This document shows positions 10,269 to 17,190 of a stretch of DNA of 64,000 bases, in pieces; position 1 is the stretch's first letter, and the number at the start of each line of letters is the position of its first letter. Source of the DNA: Micrococcus flavus (lineage in GTDB: Bacteria; Actinomycetota; Actinomycetes; Actinomycetales; Micrococcaceae); assembly GCF_014204815.1 (NCBI RefSeq), contig NZ_JACHMC010000001.1, forward strand, positions 1,488,001-1,552,000, read 5' to 3'. Below the pieces are notes generated by a model that was not told the origin of the DNA, did no database searches, and saw nothing but the letters and a program-made list of their open reading frames with translations. A program made the translations under genes and the position numbers.

Positions 10269-11249
10269 TCAGAACAGGGCGGCGGCGAGCTTCCGACGGG
10301 AGGCCTGCACGCGCGGGTCGTCCCCGCCCACCACGGTGTAGAGCTCCACCAGATGGGCGCGGGCGGCGTCGCGGTCCTCGCCCGGGTGCGCGGCCACGAA
10401 CCGCACCAGACGGGCGAAGGCGTCCTCCACGTGGCCGCCGAGCACGTCCAGGTCCGCCACGGCAGTCTGGGCGGCGACGTCGTCCGGGGCCTCGGCCGCG
10501 GCGGTGCGCACGGCGGCGGCGTCCGCGTCCTGCGTCCGCAGCATCAGCTGGGCCGCCGCCAGGCCCTGCCGGGCGACGTCGTCCGCGGGGCTCTCGTCCA
10601 GGGCGGCCTGCCATGCGGCCACCGCGCCGGGCAGGTCGCCCGCCGCGAGCGCGTCGTGCGCGGGGCGGTGCCGGGCCGGCACAGTCGGGGCGGCGGGAGC
10701 GGCGTCGCCGCCGGCGGCACGGGCGGGGGCGACGGCGGGCACCTGGCCCGCCACCCCGTTCTGGCGCGCCACCTCGAACAGCTCCCCCAGGAGCCGGTCG
10801 AGGGTCTCGGCCGGCACCTCCTGGTTGACGAGCGGGACCGGCTGACCCGCGACCACCGCGACCACGGCGGGGCCGGCGCCGAGGCCGAACGCGGCCAGCA
10901 CCTGGGGCTCGGCCGCCACGTCGAGCCGGGCCATCACGAGACGGCCGGCCTGCGCGTCCACGGCCTCGGCGAACTGCGTGGACAGGGCCTCGGAGACCTC
11001 GTCCCCGGGCACGTGCAGGTGGAACAGCACCGGCACCTGCGCCGAGAGCTGCACGAGCTGCTGCAGGAGCGACGGGTCGGCGTCGAGGATCACCCACGAG
11101 CCGCCCTCGGCGCCGTGCGGGGCCCCCGGAGCGTTCGACGCCGGAGCGCCCGCGGGCACGGCGGGGTCGGCGGCGGGCTGCGGCGTGCGCAGGGCGGACA
11201 GATCCACCGCGCCGCGCAGCGAGGGGGCCGAAGGGGGCTGAGTGGTCAC
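10269..11249 (-). CDS. Thioredoxin-fold/TPR protein, YbbN (CnoX)-like co-chaperone
   Basis: A 326-residue protein. After a Pro/Ala-rich N-terminus of about 50 residues, a thioredoxin-like domain runs to about residue 155 (VPVLFHLHVPGDEVSEAL, VMARLDVAAEPQVLAAFGLGAGPAVVAVVAG). The CxxC redox motif is absent. The C-terminal half is helical and TPR-like (HDALAAGDLPGAVAAWQAALDESP). This is the layout of YbbN/CnoX holdases. The GTG start follows an AAGGAG ribosome site. Chaperone function is inferred from family. Confidence 0.8.
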   Translation of the reverse strand: MTTQPPSAPSLRGAVDLSALRTPQPAADPAVPAGAPASNAPGAPHGAEGGSWVILDADPSLLQQLVQLSAQVPVLFHLHVPGDEVSEALSTQFAEAVDAQAGRLVMARLDVAAEPQVLAAFGLGAGPAVVAVVAGQPVPLVNQEVPAETLDRLLGELFEVARQNGVAGQVPAVAPARAAGGDAAPAAPTVPARHRPAHDALAAGDLPGAVAAWQAALDESPADDVARQGLAAAQLMLRTQDADAAAVRTAAAEAPDDVAAQTAVADLDVLGGHVEDAFARLVRFVAAHPGEDRDAARAHLVELYTVVGGDDPRVQASRRKLAAALF

Positions 11250-11385
11250 GAGGAGCTCCTTGTCTCTCGGGAGGCGATGTCTCGGGCCCCGGGCGGGCGA
11301 GGCGCCCGCATGCGGGCCCGGTCCCAGGTCACCACGGTAGTCCCCCGCGCCGCCGGTCGCCCGCGGCGTGCGCGGGCCCCTCGCG

Positions 11386-11391
11386 TAGTCT
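11386..11391 (+). promoter_or_regulatory. -10 box of the AI-2E-type permease gene
   Basis: TAGTCT, 6 nt before the GTG start; leaderless spacing. Confidence 0.5.
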
Positions 11392-11397
11392 GGCGCC

Positions 11398-12753
11398 GTG
11401 CAGCCAGGTCAGCGCCCCACCAGCCCCGCTTCGCGCTCCGCCGCGCCGTCCGAGGACACCGCCGCCCGCGCCCCCGGGTCGACGGCGGCCCCCCGCCCGG
11501 AGCCCGCGGCCCCGGACCCGGCGACCACGCAGGTCCCGCCGGCCCCGGTGTCGATGGACGGCCCGGCCTCGTCCCGCCCGGGCACCCGCCCGACGGGCCT
11601 GTCGGCGCGCCTGGGGCGACGGCTGCGCTGGGGCGGGCTCGTACGTCGTCGCGACACCACATGGCTGCCCGCCGAGCCCGCGGACGACCCCACGGCCCCA
11701 CCGCCGGCCGAGGACACCCCCGTCGTGACCGTCCGCGCCCCCGTGGCGACGGGGTTCCTGCTGGCTACCGGGGTGATGCTTGCGCTGAGCGTGGTGTGGG
11801 TGCTGCAGACCAACGGCCAGCTGCTCGTGTGGATCGCCGCCGCCCTGTTCATCGCCCTCGGCCTCGACCCGGTGGTGCGGCGCATCGAGCGCTGGGGCGC
11901 GCCCCGATGGGCGGGGGTCCTCGCCGCGGCGCTGGGCCTGGCGGCCGTGGCCGGCGCGATCGTGGCCCTGCTCGTGCCGACGGTCGTGGAGCAGTCGACC
12001 CAGCTCGTGACCGGCCTGCCCGCGACGGTCGAGGACGTCATGGGGACCCCGTGGTTCCAGCAGCTCGACCGCCAGTTCCGGATCCGGGACGCCATGAACC
12101 AGCAGGTCGAGGGGATCACCTCGGACGGCGCCGCCCTGTTCAGCGACCTGGTCGCGCTCGGCCAGACGTTGCTGAACGGTGCGTTCTCGGTGCTGATCGT
12201 CGTCGTGCTCTCCCTGTACTTCCTCGCCTCCCTGCCGCAGGTGAAGTCCTGGGTGTACCGCATGGCGCCGCGCTCGAAGCGCGGGCGGGTCGAGGTGCTC
12301 GGCGAGGAGATCAGCTCGTCCGTGGGCTACTACGTGATGGGGCAGACGGTGGTGGCGGTGCTCAACGGCACGGTCGCCTTCCTGGCGATGTCGATCGCCG
12401 GCACGCCGTTCGCAGCGCTCCTGGCGTTCGCCGCCGCGATCCTCGCCTTCATCCCGCTCGTCGGCGCGGTCCTCGGCGGCACACTGTTGACCCTGATGAG
12501 CCTGCTGGAGTCGTGGCAGAGCGCGGCCGTGTTCGCCGCGATCTACTTCCTCTACCTGCAGGTCGAGGCGTACGTCGTCTCCCCCCGCGTCATGGCCCGC
12601 ACCGTGGCGGTGCCCGCATCGGTGGCCGTGATCGCCGTGATCGCCGGCGGCGCACTGCTCGGCCCCCTGGGCGCCATCATGGGCATCCCGACGGCGGCGG
12701 CGATCCTGCTCCTGGTCCGCGAGGTCCTCATCCCGCGCCAGGACGAGCGCTGA
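11398..12753 (+). CDS. AI-2E family transporter (PerM-like permease)
   Basis: A 451-residue membrane protein. A proline- and alanine-rich cytoplasmic N-terminus of about 110 residues precedes roughly eight membrane segments. Family landmarks include LFIALGLDPVVRRIERWG, the long extracytoplasmic helix region around VEDVMGTPWFQQLDRQF, VLSLYFLASLPQVKSWVYRM and the pore-proximal FIPLVGAVLGG. Members export autoinducer-2 or exchange Na+/H+; the substrate here is unknown. Starts at GTG without a ribosome site. Confidence 0.85.
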   Translation: MQPGQRPTSPASRSAAPSEDTAARAPGSTAAPRPEPAAPDPATTQVPPAPVSMDGPASSRPGTRPTGLSARLGRRLRWGGLVRRRDTTWLPAEPADDPTAPPPAEDTPVVTVRAPVATGFLLATGVMLALSVVWVLQTNGQLLVWIAAALFIALGLDPVVRRIERWGAPRWAGVLAAALGLAAVAGAIVALLVPTVVEQSTQLVTGLPATVEDVMGTPWFQQLDRQFRIRDAMNQQVEGITSDGAALFSDLVALGQTLLNGAFSVLIVVVLSLYFLASLPQVKSWVYRMAPRSKRGRVEVLGEEISSSVGYYVMGQTVVAVLNGTVAFLAMSIAGTPFAALLAFAAAILAFIPLVGAVLGGTLLTLMSLLESWQSAAVFAAIYFLYLQVEAYVVSPRVMARTVAVPASVAVIAVIAGGALLGPLGAIMGIPTAAAILLLVREVLIPRQDER

Positions 12754-12763
12754 CCCCGGCCCC

Positions 12764-13123
12764 TCAGCGGGAGGCGCGGGTGCGCCAGCACACCGGATGC
12801 CAGTGGCGACGGTCCGCCCCGGCGTCCTCGTCGCCCATGATCCAGTCGGAGCGCCACGCCACCAGGTGCGCCTGGCCCTGGCGGATGGTCCGCCCGCAGC
12901 CCGGGCACGTGTAGTCCTTTACGGCTCGCCAGGCGGGGATGTCACGGACGTGCCAGCCGCCGTCGCCGCCCGTCTGGTGCGAGTACCCGCTGTCCCAGCC
13001 CAGGGCCTGCTCGAGCGGGTCGGCGCGGCCGGGACCGAGGCGGGACCGGCGCGGCGTGCCGCCGTCCGCGCGCCCCCCGCGGCGCGGGGCCGAGGGGCGG
13101 CGGGGGCGGTTCGAGCGGGGCAT
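12764..13123 (-). CDS. Conserved actinobacterial Cys/His-rich small protein
   Basis: A 119-residue basic protein. The first 35 residues are Arg/Pro-rich. The C-terminal part has WHVRDIPAWRAVKDYTCPGCGRTI, a zinc-ribbon half, followed by HLVAWRSD and ADRRHWHPVCW, which supply further Cys/His ligands. Homologues are often labelled 'ATP/GTP-binding protein', but no P-loop is visible. In-frame ATGs at 13123 and 13132 are both possible. In related genomes this gene commonly sits beside nucS; here a transposon separates them (synteny recalled, not checked). Confidence 0.7.
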   Translation of the reverse strand: MPRSNRPRRPSAPRRGGRADGGTPRRSRLGPGRADPLEQALGWDSGYSHQTGGDGGWHVRDIPAWRAVKDYTCPGCGRTIRQGQAHLVAWRSDWIMGDEDAGADRRHWHPVCWRTRASR

Positions 13124-13162
13124 GCCACCCATGCTGGCACACGGGCCGCGCTGCACCCCGCC

Positions 13163-13168
13163 CCTAGA
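13163..13168. repeat. Target-site duplication, left copy
   Basis: CCTAGA immediately outside the left terminal inverted repeat. An identical copy is at 16481-16486. IS481 elements are known to target NCTAGN. Confidence 0.9.
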
Positions 13169-13191
13169 TGTACTGACCGGGGATGTTGATC
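13169..13191. repeat. Left terminal inverted repeat of the IS481-type element
   Basis: Begins TGTACTGACCGG and ends GTTGATC. It matches the reverse complement of 16458-16480 at 21 of 23 positions; the differences are at positions 13 and 16. Similarity resumes at GGCCGGTGA further in. The tetR stop codon lies within its inner end. Confidence 0.92.
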
Positions 13192-13717
13192 AATCGGGCC
13201 GGTGAAGGCGTCGAACGGATTCGACGTGGTCTGCCAGCTCGCCGTCGGTGAGAGGGGGCAGTCGGAGGAACCATCGGTACAGGAGGGGGGCCAGCAGAAG
13301 CTCTGTGGCTCGCTCGGGATTGTCGAGTCCGTCGGCAGCAACCACCCGCGCGAACTGCTGCTGCTGGCGCTGAAGAAGTGCGGTGTGGAACTGACGTGCG
13401 ATCACCGCGTCGCTCTGGACTGCGGCGGCCAGCATCCGTAGCAGCGAGGCTCGCGGTTCTGACGCGAGTTCGGCGCTGGTCGCCTTCAGCGCCTCGACGA
13501 GCTCGGGGTAGTTGCTGGCGGGTTCGGACACGGCAGATTCCGTCGCCAGGGCGTCGAACAGGAGTGCATGGATCGATGGCCATGTGCGGTAGAGCGTTTG
13601 CTTGCCGACACCGGCTTCGGCCGCGACGCCTTCCATGGTGAGTGCGTTCGGGCCGCCGCGCTCTGCGAGGCGCAGGACGGCGGAAAGAACGCGAGCGGCG
13701 GTGGCAGGGCGGGCCAT
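13190..13717 (-). CDS. TetR/AcrR-family transcriptional regulator
   Basis: A 175-residue regulator. The N-terminal helix-turn-helix is at about residues 26-48 (LTMEGVAAEAGVGKQTLYRTW), and the C-terminal ligand domain ends in LLYRWFLRLPPLTDGELADHV. It is divergent from the short-chain dehydrogenase gene across 53 bp holding a 19-bp palindrome between its own -35 and -10, so autorepression and control of the dehydrogenase are likely. A TATACT -10 box sits 6 nt before the ATG. Its stop codon lies in the transposon's terminal repeat, showing it is part of the element. Confidence 0.92.
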   Translation of the reverse strand: MARPATAARVLSAVLRLAERGGPNALTMEGVAAEAGVGKQTLYRTWPSIHALLFDALATESAVSEPASNYPELVEALKATSAELASEPRASLLRMLAAAVQSDAVIARQFHTALLQRQQQQFARVVAADGLDNPERATELLLAPLLYRWFLRLPPLTDGELADHVESVRRLHRPD

Positions 13718-13723
13718 GCCAGC

Positions 13724-13729
13724 AGTATA
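13724..13729 (-). promoter_or_regulatory. -10 box of tetR (leaderless)
   Basis: Minus-strand TATACT with 6 nt to the ATG. The adjacent palindrome occupies the -35/-10 spacer. Confidence 0.6.
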
Positions 13730-13732
13730 GAA

Positions 13733-13751
13733 ACGAGACGCACCGTCTCGT
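13733..13751. promoter_or_regulatory. TetR-type operator between tetR and SDR
   Basis: Perfect 8-bp arms ACGAGACG and CGTCTCGT around a 3-nt centre, CAC. It lies next to the tetR -10 and overlaps the candidate SDR -10 (TAACGT at 13751-13756), so one bound repressor would block both genes. Confidence 0.75.
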
Positions 13752-13770
13752 AACGTGCTTGAATGGGCCT

Positions 13771-14598
13771 ATGACCACACCGAAGACCTGGTTCATCACC
13801 GGTGCGAGCAGCGGCCTCGGCCTTGCGTTGACCCGCCGGGTGCTGGCTGTGGGTGATCGCGTCGTTGCAACGAGCCGGCGGGGCGTGCTCCCTGTGCAGC
13901 ACCCGTCTCTGAGCGTGGTGCGGCTCAACCCGGCCGACCGGGATGAGTGCCGGCGGGCCATTCTGAAAGGTCACGAGACCGCGGGCTGTCTAGACGTCTT
14001 GGTGAACAACGCGGGCTATGGCCTCGTCGGTGCCACTGAGGAAGTCAGCGAGGAGGAAGCGAGGGCCATCCTCAACGTCGACCTTCTCGGCCCCTTGTGG
14101 CTCACGCAGGCTGCTCTTCCGCTGATGCGTGCCCAGGGCAGTGGTCACATCGTTCAGATCTCGTCGACCGGCGGAGTCGGTGCCATGCCCCTGCTCGGGC
14201 TCTACAACGCCGCGAAGTGGGGTCTCGAGGGGTTTACCGAATCCTTGGCGGGCGAGGTGAGCTCGATGGGTGTGCGAGTCACCCTCGTTGAGGTCGGTGC
14301 TATGAATACCCAGTGGGCCACCTCGGGGATGCAGTTCAGTGCACCAATTCCCGCGTATGACGAGCTGCGCGAACGACTCTTCGGAACCGCTGTCGTGCCA
14401 TGGCCAAGCGAGCCTGGGGCCACGGGCGGCGGGTCGTCGCCGGAGGCCATCGCCGAGGGGATCCTTGCCCACGTCACAGCATCGGAAGGACCCCTGCGGC
14501 TGGTCCTCGGTGAGGGGGCCGCCGACCAGATCCGCATGGTCCTCGATCAACGCCAGCAGGACTATGCAGGTCAGCCGGGATTTCAGGTCGACCACTGA
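13771..14598 (+). CDS. Short-chain dehydrogenase/reductase
   Basis: A 275-residue classical SDR. The nucleotide-binding TGASSGLG is at residues 10-17, NNAG at 79-82, and the catalytic residues are S131/S132 (ISSTGG), Y145 and K149 (YNAAK). The Arg in VVATSRR, after the second strand, suggests NADP(H). Substrate unknown. It is cargo of the IS481-type element and probably repressed by the divergent TetR protein. Lower GC than the host genes fits transfer. Confidence 0.92.
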   Translation: MTTPKTWFITGASSGLGLALTRRVLAVGDRVVATSRRGVLPVQHPSLSVVRLNPADRDECRRAILKGHETAGCLDVLVNNAGYGLVGATEEVSEEEARAILNVDLLGPLWLTQAALPLMRAQGSGHIVQISSTGGVGAMPLLGLYNAAKWGLEGFTESLAGEVSSMGVRVTLVEVGAMNTQWATSGMQFSAPIPAYDELRERLFGTAVVPWPSEPGATGGGSSPEAIAEGILAHVTASEGPLRLVLGEGAADQIRMVLDQRQQDYAGQPGFQVDH

Positions 14599-14706
14599 CC
14601 GGCGTCGAACAGTCGGCTGTGTTCATCGACTGGGCGGAGTCGTTCAGGCCAGCCCTCAGCGGCGGACCGCTCCACGTTCGCAGTCGCGTCATGAATTGCC
14701 CGGGAT

Positions 14707-14729
14707 GCAGGCCACTTCGGGTGGCCTGC
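14707..14729 (+). terminator. Hairpin before the transposase gene
   Basis: A perfect 9-bp stem, GCAGGCCAC and GTGGCCTGC, with a TTCGG loop, ending 11 bases before the GAGGAGG ribosome site at 14741-14747. It could stop read-through from the SDR gene or hide the transposase ribosome site. A role as terminator is inference; no T-run follows. Confidence 0.45.
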
Positions 14730-14751
14730 CTTCCCGCTCTGAGGAGGACTT

Positions 14752-15789
14752 ATCAGCCACGCCAACGCGGCTCTGACACCACGTCACCGCCTGAAGGTCG
14801 CCCGTCTCGTTCTTGAGGACGGGTGGCCGATCAACGAGGTCGCCGCCCGCTTCCAGGTGTCCTGGCCGACCGTGAAGCGATGGGTCGACCGGTACCTGGC
14901 CGGCGAGTCGATGCAGGACCGGTCGTCACGCCCAAGAACGTCGCCGAACAAGACCGCGAAGACGGTGTCAAAGCGGTGCGTGAGCCTTCGAATGCGACTG
15001 CGGGAAGGGCCCGTTCAGATCGCTTCCCGACTCGACATCGCACCGTCCACCGTGCATCGCATCCTCACCACGGCGCGCCTGAACCGGTTGTCCTACGTGG
15101 ATTGCACCACCGGTGAGCCCGTCCGCCGGTACGAGCACCCTCACCCCGGGTCGCTGGTTCACGTGGACGTGAAGAAGGTCGGGAACATCCCTGACGGTGG
15201 CGGTTGGCGCTACGTCGGCCGCCGCCAAGGCGAGAAGAACCGCGCCGCCACCCCAGGCAAGCCGCGCAACCAGTACGGCGGCCTGAAACTCGGGTACGCG
15301 TTCGTCCACACCGTCATCGACGACCACTCCCGCGTCGCATACACCGAGGTCCACGACGACGAGACCGCCATCACTGCCGTCGCCGTCCTTCGCCGGGCGG
15401 TGCAGTGGTTCGCCGGCCATGGCGTCACCATCGAGCGGGTGCTGTCGGACAACGGTGGGGCGTACCGCTCGCACCTGTGGCGCGATACCTGCCATGGCCT
15501 GTCGATCACGCCGAAACGGACCCGCCCGTACCGCCCGCAGACCAATGGGAAGGTGGAGCGCTTCCACCGGACGATGGCCGACGGGTGGGCCTACGCCCGC
15601 TGCTACACCAGCGAGCAAGAACGCCGCGACGCGCTCGAGCCGTGGCTGGGGCACTACAACGAAGTGCGACCGCATACCGCGTGCGGTAACCAGCCGCCAC
15701 TCACCAAACTCAGAGCGGCTGGCTACTCTTCGGCGGCTTCGACGCCCACGCCGGGCGGCTCCTGGGTGAAGAACTCGGGGTCCGAGTAG
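14752..15789 (+). CDS. IS481-family transposase (DD35E), non-standard start, displaced C-terminus
   Basis: A 345-residue transposase. An N-terminal HTH (EVAARFQVSWPTVKRWVDRY) precedes an rve-type integrase core. The catalytic triad is D139 (HVDVKK), D233 (VLSDNGG) and E269 (KVERFH), with 35 residues between the last two. Homologues begin with Met or Val before SHANAALTPRHRL; here that codon is ATC, just after a GAGGAGG site and an in-frame stop at 14740-14742. The next usable start, GTG 14857, would lose the HTH. After PPLTKLR the reading frame runs 25 residues into antisense abiV, and the expected family ending is found in the right terminal repeat instead. Confidence 0.85.
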   Translation: MSHANAALTPRHRLKVARLVLEDGWPINEVAARFQVSWPTVKRWVDRYLAGESMQDRSSRPRTSPNKTAKTVSKRCVSLRMRLREGPVQIASRLDIAPSTVHRILTTARLNRLSYVDCTTGEPVRRYEHPHPGSLVHVDVKKVGNIPDGGGWRYVGRRQGEKNRAATPGKPRNQYGGLKLGYAFVHTVIDDHSRVAYTEVHDDETAITAVAVLRRAVQWFAGHGVTIERVLSDNGGAYRSHLWRDTCHGLSITPKRTRPYRPQTNGKVERFHRTMADGWAYARCYTSEQERRDALEPWLGHYNEVRPHTACGNQPPLTKLRAAGYSSAASTPTPGGSWVKNSGSE

Positions 15790-16424
15790 GGAAGGATCGT
15801 CCAGTGGAGATCCCCCGCCGAGTCGATCCGGCTAGGAACGGAGGCGTCTTGTTGGCGGGTGTGGTCCTGGATCAGATGCATCTGAACTACCTTGGCCGCT
15901 CGACGAATCTGCTCCACGATCCCCCCGGCGGGTATGTCCAGCGGCGAGGAGATCCGGTCGGCTGCACGGTCGACATAGAAGCCAGCCTGCTTGTCGAGGT
16001 TCCGCTGCCGCGCCAACCCATGGAACGTCTCCAAGTCCGGCAACTGGTAGTACGCGATCCGACGGTCTGGGTCCCAGAAGCCACCCAGACCTGACGCAAA
16101 CTGCTCCGCCACCTGCAGCTTTTCTGCATGTGGTGCGCGGGTGGTGCGTAGGCCGTCCGGAACCCGAACCAGGCCAGGTTCGTGAGGCTGCACCCCGTAG
16201 AGGCCCAAAGGTGCACTCCACTCCCACTCGGCGGCCTCGTAAAGCCAGCGTGCCTTCGCCACTTCCTCCATCGCGAGCACCAGGAGCGCCTGAGCCCGGC
16301 CGGCACTGCCCCGGGCCGCCAGGGCGTGGGCATCCTCCACAAGCGCCACCGCGTTCGCCATCAGGGACTTCCACCATCGGCGCGCGAAGTCTGCGCTGAC
16401 CTCTTCAACCTGCAGCTCGCCCAT
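15723..16424 (-). CDS. abiV: AbiV-family abortive infection protein (HEPN-like)
   Basis: A 233-residue protein. The N-terminal helical core, LMANAVALVEDAHALAARG then RAQALLVLAMEEVAKARW (residues 21-60), is the hallmark of AbiV/HEPN proteins. In Lactococcus, AbiV aborts phage infection by binding the phage protein SaV and blocking late translation. The ATG at 16422-16424 is chosen over a TTG upstream because a GATACT -10 box lies 6 nt before it. The gene is inside the IS481-type element, tail to tail with the transposase (67-nt overlap), so defence is mobile cargo here. Phage resistance is inferred from family. Confidence 0.8.
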   Translation of the reverse strand: MGELQVEEVSADFARRWWKSLMANAVALVEDAHALAARGSAGRAQALLVLAMEEVAKARWLYEAAEWEWSAPLGLYGVQPHEPGLVRVPDGLRTTRAPHAEKLQVAEQFASGLGGFWDPDRRIAYYQLPDLETFHGLARQRNLDKQAGFYVDRAADRISSPLDIPAGGIVEQIRRAAKVVQMHLIQDHTRQQDASVPSRIDSAGDLHWTILPYSDPEFFTQEPPGVGVEAAEE

Positions 16425-16430
16425 GCAGCG

Positions 16431-16436
16431 AGTATC
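16431..16436 (-). promoter_or_regulatory. -10 box of abiV (leaderless)
   Basis: Minus-strand GATACT, 6 nt before the abiV ATG. Confidence 0.45.
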
Positions 16437-16457
16437 TCGCGTCACCGGCCGATCCTC

Positions 16458-16480
16458 GATCAACGTCTCCGGTCAGTACA
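16458..16480. repeat. Right terminal inverted repeat, carrying the lost transposase tail codons
   Basis: Reverse complement of the left repeat at 21/23 positions. On the plus strand, 16459-16485 reads I-N-V-S-G-Q-Y-T-stop, the type of ending seen in this transposase group (similar to NLPGQYT), with the TAG stop lying in the CTAG target. Confidence 0.88.
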
Positions 16481-16486
16481 CCTAGA
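16481..16486. repeat. Target-site duplication, right copy
   Basis: CCTAGA, identical to 13163-13168. Its TAGA forms the first four bases of the nucS -10 box. Confidence 0.9.
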
Positions 16487-16488
16487 CT
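16483..16488 (+). promoter_or_regulatory. -10 box of nucS, rebuilt by the target duplication
   Basis: TAGACT followed by 6 nt and the GTG of nucS. The upstream 17-bp spacer and -35 region are now transposon DNA (16460-16465 reads TCAACG, not a good -35). Confidence 0.65.
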
Positions 16489-16494
16489 GGGGCG

Positions 16495-17190
16495 GTGCGT
16501 CTCGTCATCGCCCGCTGCTCCGTCACCTATGAGGGCCGCCTCAACGCCCACCTGCCCACCGCCACGCGCCTGCTGATGGTCAAGGCGGACGGGTCCGTCC
16601 TCGTGCACTCGGACGGCGGCTCGTACAAGCCCCTGAACTGGATGTCCCCGCCCGCCACGCTGCACGTCGAGGAGCCCTCCGAGGAGCAGGCCGCGCAGGG
16701 CGTGGCGCAGGTGTGGCGGGTGCAGGCGAAGAAGTCGGACGACCGGCTCACCGTGCTCCTCGAGGAGGTCCTCTCGGACACCAGCCATGATCTCGGCGTG
16801 GACCCGGGCCTGGTGAAGGACGGCGTGGAGGCGGACCTGCAGCGCCTGCTCGCCGAGCAGATCGGCCTCCTCGGGGACGGCCACACCCTGGTCCGGCGCG
16901 AGTACATGACGGCGATCGGCCCCGTGGACATCCTCGCCAAGGGCCCGGGCGGGCACGCGGTGGCGGTGGAGCTCAAGCGCCGCGGAGACATCGACGGTGT
17001 CGAGCAGCTCACCCGGTACCTCGAGCTGATGAACCGGGACCCGCTGCTGGCGCCGGTCACCGGCGTGTTCGCCGCACAGCAGATCAAGCCGCAGGCCCGC
17101 ACCCTGGCCGAGGACCGCGGGATCCGCTGCGTGACCCTCGACTACGACGCGATGCGCGGCGTCGACGATGCCGAGTCCCGCCTGTTCTGA
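16495..17190 (+). CDS. nucS: Endonuclease NucS (actinobacterial mismatch repair)
   Basis: Mismatch-specific endonuclease that replaces MutS/MutL in Actinobacteria. A 231-residue protein with an N-terminal DNA-binding and dimer domain ([16 protein letters not shown]) and a RecB-like nuclease domain. The metal-binding residues are D145 in GPVDILA and E159-x-K161 in AVELKRR. The C-terminal SRLF resembles the sliding-clamp binding motif. The coding region is intact, but a transposon ends 8 bp before its GTG start, so expression may differ from uninterrupted relatives. Confidence 0.95.
   Translation: MRLVIARCSVTYEGRLNAHLPTATRLLMVKADGSVLVHSDGGSYKPLNWMSPPATLHVEEPSEEQAAQGVAQVWRVQAKKSDDRLTVLLEEVLSDTSHDLGVDPGLVKDGVEADLQRLLAEQIGLLGDGHTLVRREYMTAIGPVDILAKGPGGHAVAVELKRRGDIDGVEQLTRYLELMNRDPLLAPVTGVFAAQQIKPQARTLAEDRGIRCVTLDYDAMRGVDDAESRLF

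Larger units (their letters stand above)
13169..16480. mobile_element. IS481-family cargo transposon: tetR - SDR - transposase - abiV
   Basis: A 3312-bp element defined by terminal inverted repeats (21/23 matching) and a perfect 6-bp flanking duplication, CCTAGA. It carries four genes: tetR (leftward), SDR (rightward), transposase (rightward) and abiV (leftward). Base composition is visibly lower than the surroundings: 36 of 60 GC in the line starting 14281, against 46 of 60 in the line starting 12661. The intact ends and duplication argue for a single insertion that has not yet decayed. Known IS481 members can carry passenger genes; this gene combination is one I do not recognise. Confidence 0.9.

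Noticed and set aside
13164-13961. Minus-strand frame ending in INIPGQYI at the left terminal repeat as a second transposase
   Set aside because: The ending arises because the left repeat mirrors the right one; upstream residues have no transposase character.
15723-15789. Transposase and abiV overlapping tail to tail as a true C-terminal extension of the transposase
   Set aside because: The 25 extra residues do not resemble the family ending, which is found at the right terminal repeat instead.
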